Shown here in pieces: positions 1-8,143 of a stretch of DNA of 64,000 bases; the stretch's first letter is position 1; every line of letters begins with the position of its first letter. Location: positions 3,259,859-3,323,858 of the forward strand of contig NZ_CP134949.1 in assembly GCF_032116555.1 (NCBI RefSeq), read 5' to 3'. Below the pieces are notes generated by a model that did no database searches, was not told where the DNA came from, and was given only the letters and a program-made list of their open reading frames with translations. A program made the position numbers and the translations under genes. Source of the stretch: Halobaculum sp. XH14. GTDB taxonomy: Archaea > Halobacteriota > Halobacteria > Halobacteriales > Haloferacaceae.

Positions 1-10
1 GACTCCCGGT

Positions 11-97
11 ATGAGCGACAAGGACCTCCTCGGCGTGATTCTCGGCGGCATCGCGTTCCTGATGTTCGCGACCGGTCTCGTCCTCGTGCTGGTCTGA
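11..97 (+). CDS. Small single-helix membrane protein (28 aa)
   Basis: An ATG-initiated frame encodes 28 residues. After a short charged N-terminus (MSDKD) almost everything is hydrophobic (Leu, Ile, Val, Phe, Gly), so one transmembrane helix covers roughly residues 6-28. It converges on the cytochrome oxidase subunit I gene downstream. Tiny one-helix subunits occur in several heme-copper oxidases, so a link to the oxidase is possible, but this is inference from position only. The upstream context is cut off by the window edge, so its operon cannot be judged. Confidence 0.45.
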   Translation: MSDKDLLGVILGGIAFLMFATGLVLVLV

Positions 98-195
98 GAA
101 TCGGCAAGTGGACCGGATGCCCTCGCCCGGAACGTCGAGGGAACGGTTCGTCGTCGGCCAGAACGGGTGAAATCGAACCCGGAGCGTGGGCCGCG

Positions 196-1968
196 TTACT
201 CCCCGTCGTGCTCCGCGTCCTCGCCGCCGTCGGCCCGGACGTCCTCCTCACGGCCGCCGTCGACCACCGCGGTCTCGCGCTGCCGTTCGAACCAGTCCCA
301 CTCGGCGGTGTTGAGGTTCTTGTCCGCGAGCTTCCAGGGGTCGCCGCTCTGCACGTGCTGGCCCTCCATCCAGGAGACGAACAGGTTGTACACCCAGATG
401 AGCCCGCCGACGAACAGCAGCGCGGCCCCGAGCGTCGTGATCTGGTGGAGCGTGGCGAACTGCGGCAGGTACGTCGCGTACCGGCGCGGCATGCCACCGT
501 AGCCCAGCAGCACCATGGCGAAGAACGTGATGTTGGTGCCGACCATCCAGAGCCAGAAGTGGGCCTTCGCGAGGCTGCGCTGGTACCAGCGCCCGGTGAC
601 GAGCGGGAACCAGTAGTAGATGCCCGCCATGCCGGCGAACGTGATCGCGCCCATCACGATGTAGTGGAAGTGGCCGACGACGTAGTACGTGTCGTGGAGC
701 ACGAGGTCGACCGGCACCGACGCGAGGAACACGCCGGTGACCCCGCCGATGATGAAGTTGGAGACGAAGCCGATACAGAACAGCATCGGCGTGGTGAGCC
801 GGAGGTCGCCGTTCCACATCGTCGTGATCCAGTTGAACGTCTTCACCGCCGAGGGGATGGCGATGGCGAGCGAGACCGCCATGAAGCTGGCGCGGAGCCG
901 CGGGTCGATGCCCGTGGCGAACATGTGGTGGGCCCAGACGCCGAAGGAGAGCACGCCGATGGCGAGCGTCGAGTAGACGACGAACTTGAAGCCGAACAGC
1001 TTCCGGCCCGAGAACCGCGGCAGGACGTAGCTGATGATCCCCATCGGCGGCAGCACGAGGATGTACACCTCCGGGTGGCCGAAGAACCAGAACAGGTGCT
1101 GCCAGAGGATGGGATCGCCCCCGCCGACGGCGAAGAACGTCGTCCCGAAGTTCCGGTCGAGCAGCAACATGACCAGCGCGCTCCCGAGCAGCGGGAACGC
1201 GAACAGGATGAGTCCCGACTGGGTGAGGATCGTCCACGAGAAGATGTCGAGGTTGGCCCAGGTGACCTCCTCGGCGCGCTCGGTGAAGATGGTCGCGATG
1301 AAGTTCACCGCGCCCATCGTCGCCGAGACCCCGGTCAGGTGGAGCCCCAGCAGCATGAGGTCGACGCCGACGTTCGCCTGGTTGCCGGCACCCACGCCGG
1401 CAGAAAGCGGCGTGTACATCGTCCAGGCCGTCTGGGCCGGGATGACGTCGGGAATCGGGAAGAAGCCCGCCCAGATGAGCAGCGCGCCGGGCGGCAACAG
1501 CCAGAACGCGATGGCGTTGATGCGGGGGAACGCCATGTCGTCCGCGCCGATGATGAGCGGGATGAGGTAGTTCGCGAACGCCGCGATGATCGGCGTCCCG
1601 AACAGGAACAGCATCGTGATGCCGTGGCTCGTCAGGAGCGAGTTGTAGAACGTCGCGGAGCCGAGCACGTCCTCGGCGGGGGTGGTGAGCTCCGCGCGCA
1701 TGAGCATCACCATCAGCCCGCCGACGACGAACGCGATGGTCGCATAGAGGCCGTACAGAAGTCCGATGTCCTTGTGGTCGACGGTGGTGAGCCACCGGAT
1801 CAGCCCCGCGGGCTTCTCGCGGTGTGCGTAGCCGGACTCACCGACGCCCCCGCCGGCGCCGAGCGGGGTGTAGGACCGCCAGTCCTCGACCCTGGCGAGG
1901 AAGGCGGCCACGCCCACGAGGAACGCCCCCATGAGCACCGTCAACAGGAGTTGGCCGGTTGCCTGCAT
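196..1968 (-). CDS. coxA: Cytochrome c oxidase subunit I (heme-copper oxidase)
   Basis: Catalytic subunit of a terminal oxidase that reduces oxygen to water and pumps protons across the membrane. The 590-residue protein has a dozen or more hydrophobic segments. The metal ligands are all visible: H115 for low-spin heme, H298 and the cross-linked Y302 in GHPEVY, the CuB pair H347/H348 in WAHHMF, and H433/H435 in GHFHY. E300 in GHPE, D144 in DMAFPR and the Lys of IPSAVK mark the D and K proton channels, so this is an A1-type enzyme. The N-terminus has an additional helix before the usual core, and the C-terminus ends in an acidic tail (about 565-590). Subunit II is not in the window. Two small membrane-protein genes follow upstream on the same strand. 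Confidence 0.97.
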   Translation of the reverse strand: MQATGQLLLTVLMGAFLVGVAAFLARVEDWRSYTPLGAGGGVGESGYAHREKPAGLIRWLTTVDHKDIGLLYGLYATIAFVVGGLMVMLMRAELTTPAEDVLGSATFYNSLLTSHGITMLFLFGTPIIAAFANYLIPLIIGADDMAFPRINAIAFWLLPPGALLIWAGFFPIPDVIPAQTAWTMYTPLSAGVGAGNQANVGVDLMLLGLHLTGVSATMGAVNFIATIFTERAEEVTWANLDIFSWTILTQSGLILFAFPLLGSALVMLLLDRNFGTTFFAVGGGDPILWQHLFWFFGHPEVYILVLPPMGIISYVLPRFSGRKLFGFKFVVYSTLAIGVLSFGVWAHHMFATGIDPRLRASFMAVSLAIAIPSAVKTFNWITTMWNGDLRLTTPMLFCIGFVSNFIIGGVTGVFLASVPVDLVLHDTYYVVGHFHYIVMGAITFAGMAGIYYWFPLVTGRWYQRSLAKAHFWLWMVGTNITFFAMVLLGYGGMPRRYATYLPQFATLHQITTLGAALLFVGGLIWVYNLFVSWMEGQHVQSGDPWKLADKNLNTAEWDWFERQRETAVVDGGREEDVRADGGEDAEHDGE

Positions 1969-2028
1969 GGGAGCGATTCAGGTTCGGAGGCACAAGAAAG
2001 ATTCGAGTCGTGCGCGGTAGCCGTGCGC

Positions 2029-2433
2029 CTACCGGCTGCCGGTTTCGGAGCCGCTCGCGGCCGATTCCTCGGCCGTCTCGCCGTCCTCGACCGTGCTCGG
2101 TTCCCCATCGGCCAGGTCCCCCTCGGGGGCCTCGTCGCCGTGCGCCTCGGCCTCGGCGCGGGTCCGGGCGTCATCCATGGTCGCCTGTCCCTGGAAGTAC
2201 ATCTCGGCGCGCTTCTCGTCGCCGGCGATCGCCTTTCCGGACACGTACGTCAGGAGCGCGAGCGCGACGAACGGAACCACGAGCAGGCCCATGGCGACGA
2301 GCTGCCCGAACTGGTCGAGGCTCGCCCACGGGTTGAAGATGAGGAACCCGACGGCGAAAAACAGGATGATGCCCAGCGGGATGACGTTGACCGTCAGGTC
2401 CAGCAGGGTCTCCCTGTCGAAGATGCGTGCCAT
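2029..2433 (-). CDS. DUF6684-type small membrane protein next to coxA
   Basis: A 134-residue protein with two hydrophobic helices (about residues 14-31 and 42-65) and a highly acidic C-terminal tail that is rich in Glu, Ala and Ser. I recognise it as the haloarchaeal family DUF6684, which is typically encoded beside heme-copper oxidase genes. It lies just upstream of coxA on the same strand, about 60 nt apart, so the two are probably co-transcribed. A role as an accessory or assembly subunit of the oxidase is inferred from position. No catalytic residues can be seen. Confidence 0.8.
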   Translation of the reverse strand: MARIFDRETLLDLTVNVIPLGIILFFAVGFLIFNPWASLDQFGQLVAMGLLVVPFVALALLTYVSGKAIAGDEKRAEMYFQGQATMDDARTRAEAEAHGDEAPEGDLADGEPSTVEDGETAEESAASGSETGSR

Positions 2434-2638
2434 GAACGGGCCTTGGACAGCGCGCCCAAATACCTTGTCGATTCCGTCCCACCCGGTGTCCTCACGCGCC
2501 CCGGTGGACTACTCCGTCGGGAGACGCCTCCCTCGTCCGCTATCGACTAACCCACGTCGACTACGCCGACCACGCCGAGTCGGCAAAACCGCGTCGACCA
2601 CGGCGCACGGCCCTCGGTTCCGAACGGGGGTCGCGTCC

Positions 2639-2998
2639 TCAAAACGAGAGCAGTTCGCCCGCCAGCGCGGCCAGCAGCATGACGACCCCGGCACCGATCG
2701 TGGCGTAGCCGCGCGGCGCGAGCGCGGCCCCGGTCAGCGGGTCCGCCCACACGAACGCGCCGCCGAGCGCGACCGCGAGGAGGGCGATGACGCCGAGCGC
2801 CCGCCAGGCCGTCCCGGCGTACCCCGACTCGGCGAGCATTCCCGCGATGCTTCCGCCAAAGAGGATGACCCCGCCGACGGCCAGCGGGATGAGCCCGAAC
2901 AGCAGACCCAGTTCGGCGATGGGGAGCCCCAGCGCCACGAACAGCGGCCACGGGCTCGCCATCCGGTACTGGTCGCTCAGGCCCGGGTTCTCGTCCAT
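2639..2998 (-). CDS. DUF7541-like four-helix membrane protein
   Basis: The frame is open further upstream, but the internal ATG at 2998 (MDENPGL) is the better start because the preceding 20 codons are Arg/His-rich and do not look like haloarchaeal coding sequence. From there the protein has 119 residues and four hydrophobic helices separated by short Gly-rich turns. It resembles the small haloarchaeal membrane family (DUF7541, from memory) that accompanies cytochrome oxidase operons. It is transcribed towards the DUF6684 and coxA genes with a gap of about 205 nt. Function is unknown; assembly or stabilisation of the oxidase is a guess. Confidence 0.7.
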   Translation of the reverse strand: MDENPGLSDQYRMASPWPLFVALGLPIAELGLLFGLIPLAVGGVILFGGSIAGMLAESGYAGTAWRALGVIALLAVALGGAFVWADPLTGAALAPRGYATIGAGVVMLLAALAGELLSF

Positions 2999-3140
2999 GG
3001 CCGCAGTAGCGTGCTGTGAGTTGTAAGCGCGTCGGTGTGGACGCCAGGCGTCGAGCACGTCGCGGACGAGGGAAACGTGGCCGAAGGAGACGAGGGAAAC
3101 GTGGCCCGAGAGGACAGAGAGACGAGGAGGACCGGCCCGT

Positions 3141-3344
3141 TCAGGGCATGTTGACGCCGTGCCGGGAGAGGTAGTTCGAGACGGCCTTGATCTCCACGGG
3201 GCTGCCGATGATGCGACACTGGCTGTCGGTCTCGCGGAACACGGTCACGGTGAACTCGGCTTCCAGTTCGGCACGGACGGGATCGATCGCGTCACAGGGG
3301 AGGACGATCTGTGTGCTGTCGCGGAGACTGGAGGGATCGGGCAT
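3141..3344 (-). CDS. VNG_1110C-like small soluble protein
   Basis: A 67-residue soluble protein beginning MPDPSSL and ending in GVNMP. It matches, from memory, the haloarchaeal conserved family VNG_1110C. It has a short mixed alpha/beta composition, one CR pair and a phosphate-binding-like GSPVEIK segment, but no known catalytic motif. A TATA-like GTTATACG lies about 30 nt upstream of the ATG on the minus strand (near 3375-3382), which fits a leaderless transcript. Function is unknown. Confidence 0.75.
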   Translation of the reverse strand: MPDPSSLRDSTQIVLPCDAIDPVRAELEAEFTVTVFRETDSQCRIIGSPVEIKAVSNYLSRHGVNMP

Positions 3345-3671
3345 CTCGTATTGTATTCAGGCAATCTGGCGCGGCGTATAACCGTGTCGAAGTGCGAATA
3401 TGGTGGTTCTGGAGCCTCAAACGCCGGAAAATTGGAAAATCGTTACCGGGACGTGTGTTGGATACTCTACAAGTATCGGTCGGCGGGTCGGCTTCCCCGT
3501 CCCCCGGCGACTTCCTCCAGCGGCGGCCACGACGGGAGAGTCTACCGGACGGGCGGAGGTGGCCGAAACCGGGGAAGGGCATCGGATCGACGGCCGCGGT
3601 CTCGGAGGCGGTCGACGGCCTACCGTATCGAAGGAAAGCGTTTAGGCGCACGCACGGCCGAGACGGAGGTA
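3345..3671. other. Intergenic region with two divergent promoters
   Basis: This 327-nt stretch contains no convincing gene. It carries the promoter of the minus-strand gene at 3344 (TATA-like element around 3375) and that of the GTPase gene on the plus strand (GTTTAGG around 3640, about 30 nt before the ATG). The middle (3390-3480) is comparatively AT-rich. Nothing repetitive was seen. Confidence 0.5.
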
Positions 3672-4781
3672 ATGGGACTGGAGGAGGAGATCGAGGACCT
3701 CCGCGAGGAGATCGCCGAAACCCCGTACAACAAGTCCACGGAGGGCCACATCGGGCGGCTGAAGGCGAAGCTCGCGGAGAAGAAGGAGAAGCTGGAGAAC
3801 CAGTCCTCCTCCGGCGGCGGGCAGGGGTACGCCGTCGAGAAGACCGGCGACGCGACGGTCGCGCTCGTCGGCTTCCCCTCGGTCGGCAAGTCCACGCTCA
3901 TCAACGCCATCACGAACGCCGACAGCGAGGTCGGCTCCTACGAGTTCACGACCCTGAACGTGAACCCCGGAATGTTGCAGTACCGCGGCGCGAACATCCA
4001 GATCCTCGACGTTCCGGGGCTCATCGAGGGCGCGGCGGGCGGGCGCGGCGGCGGGAAGGAGGTGCTCTCGGTCGTCCGCACGGCCGACCTCGTCGTCTTC
4101 CTGCTCTCGGTGTTCGAGATCGACCAGTACGAACGGCTCGGGACGGAACTGTACGAGAACAAGATCCGCCTCGACGTCGACCCGCCGAACATCTCCGTCC
4201 GGAAGACGCACAAGGACGGCATCCGGGTGACGATGGGCGACGGCGTCTCGCTGGAGGAGGAGACGGTCAAGAGCGTCCTCCGCGAGCACGGCTTCGTCAA
4301 CGCCGCGGTGACCATCCCGCACGACCTCACCATCGACGAACTCATCGACGGCGTGATGGACAACCGGGTGTACCTCCCCTCGATGGTCGCGGTCAACAAG
4401 GCCGACCTCATCGACGAGGACTACCTGCCGACCGTGGAGGCGGAACTCCGCGAGCACGACCTCGACCCCGAGAAGGTGACGTTCATCTCCGCCGAGGAGG
4501 GCCGGGGCCTGGACGGCCTGAAGGACCGCATCTGGGAGCGGCTGGGGCTCATCCGCATCTACATGGACAAGCCGGGCCGCGGCGTCGACTACGAGGAGCC
4601 GCTCGTGCTCCGCGCGGGCGACACGGTCGCGGACGCCTGCTCGAAGCTCGGCGGCGAGTTCGAGGAGCGCTTCCGGTTCGCACGCGTCTCCGGGCCGAGC
4701 GCGAAACACGACGAACAGCAGGTCGGGACCGGCCACGAACTCGCCGACGAGGACGTACTGCGGCTGGTCACCCGGAAGTGA
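3672..4781 (+). CDS. drg: DRG-family GTP-binding protein
   Basis: A GTPase of the Obg/DRG superfamily, which in archaea and eukaryotes is thought to act on ribosomes or translation. The 369 residues match the family's usual length. A coiled N-terminus (1-45) precedes the G domain: G1 GFPSVGKST (68-76), G3 DVPG (113-116), G4 NKAD (242-245) and a TGS domain from about 293 to the end. I chose the ATG at 3672 because it gives the canonical N-terminus (MGLEEEIEDL) and is directly preceded by a GGAGGT sequence. The frame is open upstream, but that part is not coding-like. The next gene begins inside its stop codon. Confidence 0.95.
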   Translation: MGLEEEIEDLREEIAETPYNKSTEGHIGRLKAKLAEKKEKLENQSSSGGGQGYAVEKTGDATVALVGFPSVGKSTLINAITNADSEVGSYEFTTLNVNPGMLQYRGANIQILDVPGLIEGAAGGRGGGKEVLSVVRTADLVVFLLSVFEIDQYERLGTELYENKIRLDVDPPNISVRKTHKDGIRVTMGDGVSLEEETVKSVLREHGFVNAAVTIPHDLTIDELIDGVMDNRVYLPSMVAVNKADLIDEDYLPTVEAELREHDLDPEKVTFISAEEGRGLDGLKDRIWERLGLIRIYMDKPGRGVDYEEPLVLRAGDTVADACSKLGGEFEERFRFARVSGPSAKHDEQQVGTGHELADEDVLRLVTRK

Positions 4782-5317
4782 CCGGGTCGCGGGGCGGCGG
4801 GCGGCGGGGCGAACGCTCGCCGGACGCACGGCCGCTCGCCGCACGAGCGTTCGGGACTGCCGGTCGCGCGACGCCCGCCCGGGTCGTCGCCGCGGTCCTG
4901 CTGGTCGGTCTCCTCCCCTGGTCGGTCCAGACGTTCGTCGGCGGGGAGGTGCTGTTTCGGTTCGTCTGGGGCGCGGCGAGTGCCCGAGGCGGCCTCGTTC
5001 AGAGTTTCGACCCTCGCTTTGCCGTCTCGGTGCTGACCGACTACCCGCTGTTCTCCGGCCCGCCGCTGCTGCTCCGGTGGGTGCTCGCGGCGCTGGTCTG
5101 GACGCTCGCCGTCCTGTCGGCAGCGACCGGGTTCGTCGACGCCGAGGACCCGCGCGTCACCGCGGGACTGCTGGCGCTCGCGGGCGTCTCCAACCTCGCG
5201 GTCGCGCTGGAGTTCGGCGTCCAGCCCGGGCGGGCCGCGTACCCGGTCGGAACGGTCACGATGTTGGCCGTCGCCGGCTGGCGGTACTTGGCGGCCCGAC
5301 TCGCGGCGCGGACGTGA
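4778..5317 (+). CDS. TIGR04206-like membrane protein
   Basis: The GTG at 4778 overlaps the stop codon of the GTPase gene (GTGA), indicating translational coupling. The 179-residue product has an Arg-rich N-terminal 30 residues followed by about four hydrophobic helices (roughly residues 33-50, 88-110, 118-135 and 150-168 by inspection). Length, position and the LLPWSVQ segment fit the haloarchaeal family TIGR04206 (recognised from memory). Function is unknown. A T6 run about 50 nt after the stop is a plausible terminator. Confidence 0.75.
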   Translation: MTGSRGGGRRGERSPDARPLAARAFGTAGRATPARVVAAVLLVGLLPWSVQTFVGGEVLFRFVWGAASARGGLVQSFDPRFAVSVLTDYPLFSGPPLLLRWVLAALVWTLAVLSAATGFVDAEDPRVTAGLLALAGVSNLAVALEFGVQPGRAAYPVGTVTMLAVAGWRYLAARLAART

Positions 5318-5698
5318 TGGCGTCACCCGGACGCGTCCGTGTGGCGTGGTAGCAATCCCTGCTCGGCTTTTTTGTCCCTGCCCCCGTCCGTCAGTTCGAG
5401 GTGACGGCGACGTGCACGATGCCCTCCAGTCGACCGCCATCCTCCCCGGGCGCCCGCCCGCCGAACCGGCGGCCGTCGCTCCCTGGCTCGCACGCCTCGT
5501 CGTCCCGATGAACTGGTCCGTCGAACCCGACCGGACCTGATTCCCCGGCGGCGACGAGTCGGCGGCCGAGCGACCGACTCCGGGTCCCGGACTCCGTCGT
5601 CCCGCCGACCGCCGCCGTGTCGGCAGTTCCTCTCGTATCGCAGGTCGACCTCCCGTCCGCGGCGGGTCGACCCCCCGCTGACCACGCCCTCCAGACGG
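5318..5698. other. Intergenic region without a recognisable gene
   Basis: This 381-nt stretch is GC-rich. The open frames on both strands have unlikely composition (runs of Arg, Gly and Pro) and lack family features. Apart from the T-run at 5368-5373, nothing specific was found. Confidence 0.4.
5360..5374 (+). terminator. T-run terminator after the drg operon
   Basis: The sequence GCTCGGCTTTTTTG contains six consecutive T residues, 51 nt downstream of the stop of the TIGR04206-like gene. Archaeal transcription commonly ends at such T-tracts, and runs of six T are rare in this GC-rich DNA. No strong hairpin precedes it. Confidence 0.45.
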
Positions 5699-5872
5699 AT
5701 GTACGCACCCATACCCCCCGCCGACCACGGAACGTATCGACACACGCCCGCGCTCGCGTCCGCAGTCGCGCTGGCGGCGCTCCCGTTCGCCGCGCTGTTC
5801 GTCGCGGCGTACCCGACCGTCGCGCTCGCGCTGCTGGTCGGCCTCATCGCCGGCCGCACCGGGAAGCCGTGA
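5699..5872 (+). CDS. Small membrane protein (57 aa)
   Basis: An ATG start gives MYAPIPPADHG followed by two closely spaced hydrophobic stretches (about residues 19-37 and 40-53) and a basic end (GRTGKP). The clear amphipathic organisation and the hydrophobic, Ala/Leu/Val-rich composition are typical of real small haloarchaeal membrane proteins. Function is unknown, and no close partner gene is evident. Confidence 0.5.
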   Translation: MYAPIPPADHGTYRHTPALASAVALAALPFAALFVAAYPTVALALLVGLIAGRTGKP

Positions 5873-5930
5873 GCGACCGCATCAGTCCTCCCTTCACCGC
5901 CTCCGTGCCGACGGACTCGCTGATTTCTCG

Positions 5931-6140
5931 CTAGCCGACTCCCGCGGATGCGAGCGGTCGCCGTCGGGGTCGACTGTCGACGACCGCGCCGCACTCGGGA
6001 CAGGAACGGACCCTGACCGTCGCCGTCGTGGTCTCGACCCACCGTTCGTCGATCGGGCTCTCGTACGCGCACGCCGGACAGAACAGGGTGCCCTTCCGGC
6101 GAACTGACTCGCTTTCGGGGGGCCGTGCGAACTCGTTCAT
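5931..6140 (-). CDS. Small zinc-ribbon protein
   Basis: Starting at the ATG at 6140, this 69-residue protein contains two CxxC knuckles, CPAC near residue 21 and CPEC near residue 48. They are arranged like a single zinc ribbon and are followed by an Arg-rich tail. Longer versions of the frame exist upstream but are not coding-like. Such small ribbon proteins are abundant in haloarchaea and usually have no assigned role; nucleic-acid or protein binding is likely. Confidence 0.7.
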   Translation of the reverse strand: MNEFARPPESESVRRKGTLFCPACAYESPIDERWVETTTATVRVRSCPECGAVVDSRPRRRPLASAGVG

Positions 6141-6283
6141 TTCCGAACGTACGCGCTCGAAGGGGATAGCGCTTGTTCGAGACGAAAGACGGTGAGGAAC
6201 CCCGCCCCGATACGGCCCGATCGAACCCGGCGCACTCGCCCGCTGTCGGTATCCTTTTCGACGGCGCGAGCCTCCCTTCTCGC

Positions 6284-7033
6284 ATGGCATTCACGCTCGA
6301 CCACGTGATGGCGCGCGTCGAGGACCTGGACGAGGCGCTCGACTTCTACCAGGGCCACTTCGGCTACGAGGAGAAGGGGCGCTGGGACGCCGAGACGTTC
6401 ACCAACGTCCACCTCGGCCCGCCGGACGCACACGAGGACGGCGCGACGCTCGAACTCACGTACAACCACGACGGCCGCTCGTACGAGATGGGCGACGGCT
6501 GGGGCCACATCGCGGTCCGCGTCGACGACGTCCACGACGCCTACGAGGAGCTGATGGACGCGGGCGTGGAGGACTACCGCGACCCCGAGTCCTGCGGCGG
6601 CCGCTACGCGTTCGTCAAGGACCCCGACGGCCACGAGATCGAGATCGTCCAGCGGGACTACGGCGCGCGCTGGTCGCTCGACCACACGATGATCCGCGTC
6701 GAGGACGTCACGGAGGCGCTGGGCTACTGGCTCCGCACGTTCGAGTACGGACACGCCGGCCGCTGGGAGGCCGACACGTTCGCCAACTACTTCATGAAGC
6801 CCGAGGGCGCGGCCGACGAGGAGATGTCGGTCGAACTCACGTACAACTACGACGGCCGCACCTACGACCTGGGCGACGCCTGGGGCCACCTCGCGGTCCG
6901 CGTGGACGACCTGGAGGAGGACTGGGCGACGGTGCTCGAGCGCGGCTCGGAGGACTACCGCGATCCGGAGTCGTGTGACAACCGGTACGCGTTCACGAAG
7001 GACCAGGACGGCCACGAGATCGAACTGGTCTGA
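6284..7033 (+). CDS. Two-domain VOC (glyoxalase-like) protein
   Basis: The 249-residue protein is an internal duplication of the vicinal-oxygen-chelate fold, with domain 1 about residues 1-122 and domain 2 about 128-249. Each half repeats the metal-ligand pattern: LDH near the start, ELTYN, WGH followed by VRVDD, and HEIE or HEIEL at the end. This fits lactoylglutathione-lyase-like enzymes, which detoxify methylglyoxal adducts in the cytosol. Haloarchaea use gamma-glutamylcysteine rather than glutathione, so the true thiol cofactor is uncertain. The ATG at 6284 is chosen because the upstream extension lacks family character. The gene stands alone. Confidence 0.85.
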   Translation: MAFTLDHVMARVEDLDEALDFYQGHFGYEEKGRWDAETFTNVHLGPPDAHEDGATLELTYNHDGRSYEMGDGWGHIAVRVDDVHDAYEELMDAGVEDYRDPESCGGRYAFVKDPDGHEIEIVQRDYGARWSLDHTMIRVEDVTEALGYWLRTFEYGHAGRWEADTFANYFMKPEGAADEEMSVELTYNYDGRTYDLGDAWGHLAVRVDDLEEDWATVLERGSEDYRDPESCDNRYAFTKDQDGHEIELV

Positions 7034-7267
7034 TTCTATCGCCCCGACCGGGGCTGCCGTTTCCGTGAGCCCGTTCAGGGGTTCGGCACCGACCTCCGGG
7101 GCCACTGGGGCCGTCGACTCGTGCGTGGGTTCAGTTTTCGTGAGGGACGGCCCGGACGACGATCAGACGAGTGCTACTGGAGAGTGCCGGAGGAGCGTTC
7201 GAGGCGGACCACGCCGACCCGGGACGGTTCGGAGTGTGACGCGCGAGGACCGAACCAGAATCGAGAC

Positions 7268-8143
7268 TCACTGCTCGTTCATCGCCTCGCTGGCGATGTT
7301 CCGGCCGCGCGGCATCAGGTTCACCTCGCGGCGGGTCCGCACCTCCTCCAACACGTCGAGTTCGATGAGGCGCTCGAACGTCTCCTCGACGCGGTCGACG
7401 TCCATGCCCAGGAAGTTCGGAACCTCGAACGAGGAGACGCCCGAGTACAGCGCCATCAGCACCTCGCGCTCGGACTCGCTCAACTCGATGGAGCCTTTCG
7501 TCTGTTTTTGCCCCTGCTTGAGGTACGACTTGATGACGGCGACGTGCCACGGCTCGCCCGAGAGGTACGTCTGGACGCTGGTGCCGTCCTCGTCGGTGTG
7601 TTCGGCCTCGATGACGGTCCGCTTCTCGTCGAGCACCGTGCGCTCTGCCTCCTCCAGCGTGCCGATGTCGTCCAGTTCGAGGCGGACGAACGAGCCGCTC
7701 TGCTGGGCGACGCTGATGCCGTCCGGTTCGACCTTCAGGCGGGCCTGCTCGAACTCGGTGTCCTGGACGACCCCGCCCGCCACCGCGGGGTGGCGCGCGT
7801 AGATGACCCGGCGGTCGAGGAATGCTCGGTAGAGGTCCGTCCGGAACTCGTCGTGGTGCTCGGATGTGAGCAGGAACACCTCCTCGCCAAGCCGGAGGCT
7901 CACGTAGTTCGAGACGCGAGCGACCTCCTGGCTCGAATCGAAGCGCCCGCCGATCCCCTCCACGTCCGAGAGCGGGATGGTTCGCTTCCCCTCGTTGCTG
8001 ACCATGACGACCCGCTTGTTCGAGAGGATGATGCGCCCGTTCGTCCAGTCGACGTCGTTCACCTTGCGGCCGCTGCGAACGGCCTGGGCGAAGCGCCCGC
8101 GGGTGTCTGCGACCTTGTACTCCTCGTCGTTCTGCTTGTTCAT
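7268..8143 (-). CDS. cheF: CheF chemotaxis adaptor to the archaellum
   Basis: The 291-residue protein belongs to the archaeal CheF family (DUF439). In Halobacterium, CheF proteins connect the chemotaxis system (CheY, CheC/CheD) to the archaellum motor switch. The sequence has the family's beta-rich N-terminal two thirds (segments DWTNGRIILSNKR and VSNYVSLRLGEEVF) and a C-terminal winged-helix-like region from about residue 225 (ELSESEREVLMALYSG). It is the last gene of the che operon: its ATG overlaps the HEAT-repeat gene stop by four bases (ATGA). Confidence 0.93.
   Translation of the reverse strand: MNKQNDEEYKVADTRGRFAQAVRSGRKVNDVDWTNGRIILSNKRVVMVSNEGKRTIPLSDVEGIGGRFDSSQEVARVSNYVSLRLGEEVFLLTSEHHDEFRTDLYRAFLDRRVIYARHPAVAGGVVQDTEFEQARLKVEPDGISVAQQSGSFVRLELDDIGTLEEAERTVLDEKRTVIEAEHTDEDGTSVQTYLSGEPWHVAVIKSYLKQGQKQTKGSIELSESEREVLMALYSGVSSFEVPNFLGMDVDRVEETFERLIELDVLEEVRTRREVNLMPRGRNIASEAMNEQ

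Noticed and set aside
208..2550. A 780-codon plus-strand frame opposite coxA
   Set aside because: Dominated by Arg, Glu and His with no domain; coxA on the minus strand has every heme and copper ligand.
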